From: Chloroflexota bacterium | GTDB taxonomy: Bacteria > Chloroflexota > Limnocylindria > Limnocylindrales > CSP1-4 | Reading direction: 5' to 3' | DNA length: 15,695 nucleotides | Assembly: GCA_005880805.1 (NCBI GenBank) | Contig: VBFZ01000022.1 | Coordinates: forward strand, 9,293-24,987 | Shown here: in pieces, positions 14,535 to 15,695 of the stretch | Position numbering within the stretch: the stretch's first letter is position 1 | How the letters are laid out: each line of letters opens with the position of its first letter | Translations under genes and position numbers: made by a program | Notes under the pieces: generated by a model | The model's database searches: none | What the model saw: the letters and a program-made list of their open reading frames with translations, nothing else | Told to the model about the DNA's origin: nothing

Positions 14535-15089
14535 ATGAGCGACCGGCGACCGGTTGCCGGTCAAGGTGGGGGCGTTCGGGAGGCTCGCTGGCCGCTGTTC
14601 GTGCTGGTCGCGGCAACCGTCGTCGTGCTCGACCAGCTGACGAAAGCATGGATTCTGGCCAACCTTGAAGTCGGCCGGCCAGTAGAGATCGTCGGCGACT
14701 GGCTTCGCCTGTCGCTGTCGCACAACACGGGGGCGCTCTTCGGATTGTTCCGGGACTCGGCCCCGCTGTTCGCGCTCTTCAGCATCGCCGTGATCGGGCT
14801 GATCCTCGTCTACGAGGCGCGGGCTGGGCGGAACCTCTATGCCACGCTGGCCCTCGGGCTGCTGTTCGGCGGCGCGATCGGCAACCTGAGCGACCGGATC
14901 CGGCTCGGGTACGTCGTGGACTTTGTCGATGCGGGGATCGGCAGCCTTCGCTGGTACGACTTCAACGTGGCAGACGCCTCGATCAGCTGCGCGATCCTCC
15001 TGCTCATCGCGCTGGCGATATGGCCGAAGCTCGGCGAACCGCGGGAGGTGGCCGCTTCGCCGGGGGAGGCACCGAGCGCGGATGGCTGA
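14535..15089 (+). CDS. lspA: Lipoprotein signal peptidase (signal peptidase II)
   Basis: LspA is an inner-membrane aspartyl protease that cleaves signal peptides from lipidated prolipoproteins. The 184-residue protein has four membrane helices (about 19-36, 74-94, 101-118, 148-164) and the family motifs DQLTK (33-37), SHNTGALFG (62-70), GGAIGNLSDR (112-121), VVDFVD (127-132) and FNVADASI (143-150); D129 and D147 are the expected catalytic pair. Both ends carry short hydrophilic extensions. ATG 14535 gives a normal length. The Shine-Dalgarno is weak; the open frame extends upstream into the end of ileS, but with no better start. It lies 70 nt after ileS and overlaps the next gene by 8 nt (ATGGCTGA), a common lspA-rluD arrangement. 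Confidence 0.95.
   Translation: MSDRRPVAGQGGGVREARWPLFVLVAATVVVLDQLTKAWILANLEVGRPVEIVGDWLRLSLSHNTGALFGLFRDSAPLFALFSIAVIGLILVYEARAGRNLYATLALGLLFGGAIGNLSDRIRLGYVVDFVDAGIGSLRWYDFNVADASISCAILLLIALAIWPKLGEPREVAASPGEAPSADG
14541..14562 (+). repeat. Inverted repeat at the start of lspA
   Basis: GACCGGC (14541-14547) and GCCGGTC (14556-14562) form a perfect 7-bp stem with an 8-nt loop just after the lspA start codon. In the mRNA it would fold over codons 3-10 and could slow initiation. It may equally be a by-product of GC-rich Arg/Pro/Gly codons. Confidence 0.3.
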
Positions 15090-15695
15090 AGGGTCCGCGC
15101 CGGTCGAGGTGCGTCGTCTCCAGGTCCCGGACGGCGCGCGGCTCCAGCGCGTCGACCGCTTCGTGACCGACGTGACCGGACTCTCGCGGAGCTACGTCCA
15201 GAAGCTCATCGCGGCCGGTCATCTGACCTCGGGGGGCTCGCCGCTCAAGGCGAACGCGATCGTCGGCCCGGGGACTGCACTACAACTCGAAGTCCCGCCT
15301 GCCGAGCCCGCAGAAGGCATCGCGGAGCCCGACATCGAGCTCCGGGTCGTCTACGAGGATCCGGATTTGCTCATCGTCGACAAGCCGGCCGGGCTCGTCG
15401 TCCATCCATCGCCCGGGCACCGGAGCGGGACGCTCGTCAACGCCCTGCTCGGTCGTGGCGGAGCGGACGCCTGGGGCGGGATCGCCGGCGTCGCGCGGCC
15501 GGGCATCGTGCATCGGCTCGATCGCGACACGAGCGGGCTGCTGATGGTCGCCCGAAACGACGCGGCCCAGGCCTCGCTCATGAGCCAGCTCAAGGCCCGG
15601 CGCGTGAAGAAGACCTATCTCGCGCTCGTGTCCGGGAGCGTGGCCGCCGCAGTTGGGCGGATCGAGGCACCGATCGGGCGGGATCCGCGGCACCG
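15082..15695 (+). CDS. rluD: RluA/RluD-family 23S rRNA pseudouridine synthase (3' end outside window)
   Basis: These enzymes convert specific uridines in large-subunit rRNA to pseudouridine. The visible 204 residues include an N-terminal S4 RNA-binding domain (about 10-72; RVDRFVTDVTGLSRSYVQKL), then the catalytic domain with YEDPDLLIVDKPAGLVVHPS (91-110) and GIVHRLDRDTSGLLMVAR (141-158). D147 in HRLD is the catalytic aspartate. The sequence continues with KARRVKKTYLALV (171-183) and runs off the window. The S4 domain and overall layout point to RluD (positions 1911/1915/1917 in E. coli numbering), though RluC-like members are not excluded. The ATG at 15082 overlaps the lspA stop, and GGGGGAGG-like sequence (15062-15069) lies about 13 nt upstream. 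Confidence 0.92.
   Translation, partial: MAEGSAPVEVRRLQVPDGARLQRVDRFVTDVTGLSRSYVQKLIAAGHLTSGGSPLKANAIVGPGTALQLEVPPAEPAEGIAEPDIELRVVYEDPDLLIVDKPAGLVVHPSPGHRSGTLVNALLGRGGADAWGGIAGVARPGIVHRLDRDTSGLLMVARNDAAQASLMSQLKARRVKKTYLALVSGSVAAAVGRIEAPIGRDPRH

Overview
The window is GC-rich, gene-dense bacterial chromosome carrying mostly core genes. Base composition, a TTG start and GTG starts, a single-copy rpsF-ssb-rpsR cluster, an LCP cell-wall protein and a non-canonical isoleucyl-tRNA synthetase together suggest a high-GC lineage such as Chloroflexota (an environmental, Limnocylindria-like genome would fit). That placement is an inference from style, not from a database match. There are no mobile elements, CRISPR arrays, tRNAs or rRNAs that I can see.

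Region 1 (1-2190): the C-terminal ATPase end of a sensor histidine kinase on the plus strand, closed by a stem-loop terminator. Two minus-strand genes follow: a tandem-ACT protein and, upstream of it, a receiver-plus-ParA ATPase of the CpaE/TadZ type.

Region 2 (2290-5918): a plus-strand operon opening with rpsF-ssb-rpsR. It runs with very short gaps or start/stop overlaps into three membrane genes: a TauE/SafE permease, a DUF1634 protein and a CaCA-family cation exchanger. A stem-loop plus T tract ends it. rpsR is broken as written: its N-terminal and C-terminal halves lie in different frames, and the missing segment fits a deletion of about 31 nt between short direct repeats.

Region 3 (5919-9215): a mostly empty intergenic stretch with an imperfect inverted repeat and an extended -10 promoter. 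It is followed by ilvE, whose end overlaps a large membrane GT2 glycosyltransferase.

Region 4 (9224-11057): a minus-strand LytR-CpsA-Psr protein with an unusual multi-helix N-terminal membrane part, convergent with the glycosyltransferase.

Region 5 (11067-15695): ileS, lspA and the start of an RluD-type pseudouridine synthase, all plus strand. The IleRS departs from the standard class I signatures at both the HIGH and KMSKS positions.

No clearly new multi-gene system is present. The points most worth following are the disrupted rpsR with its rpsF leader, the divergent IleRS, the transporter trio attached to a ribosomal-protein operon, and a repeated TA(G/T)ACTCGG promoter-like motif.
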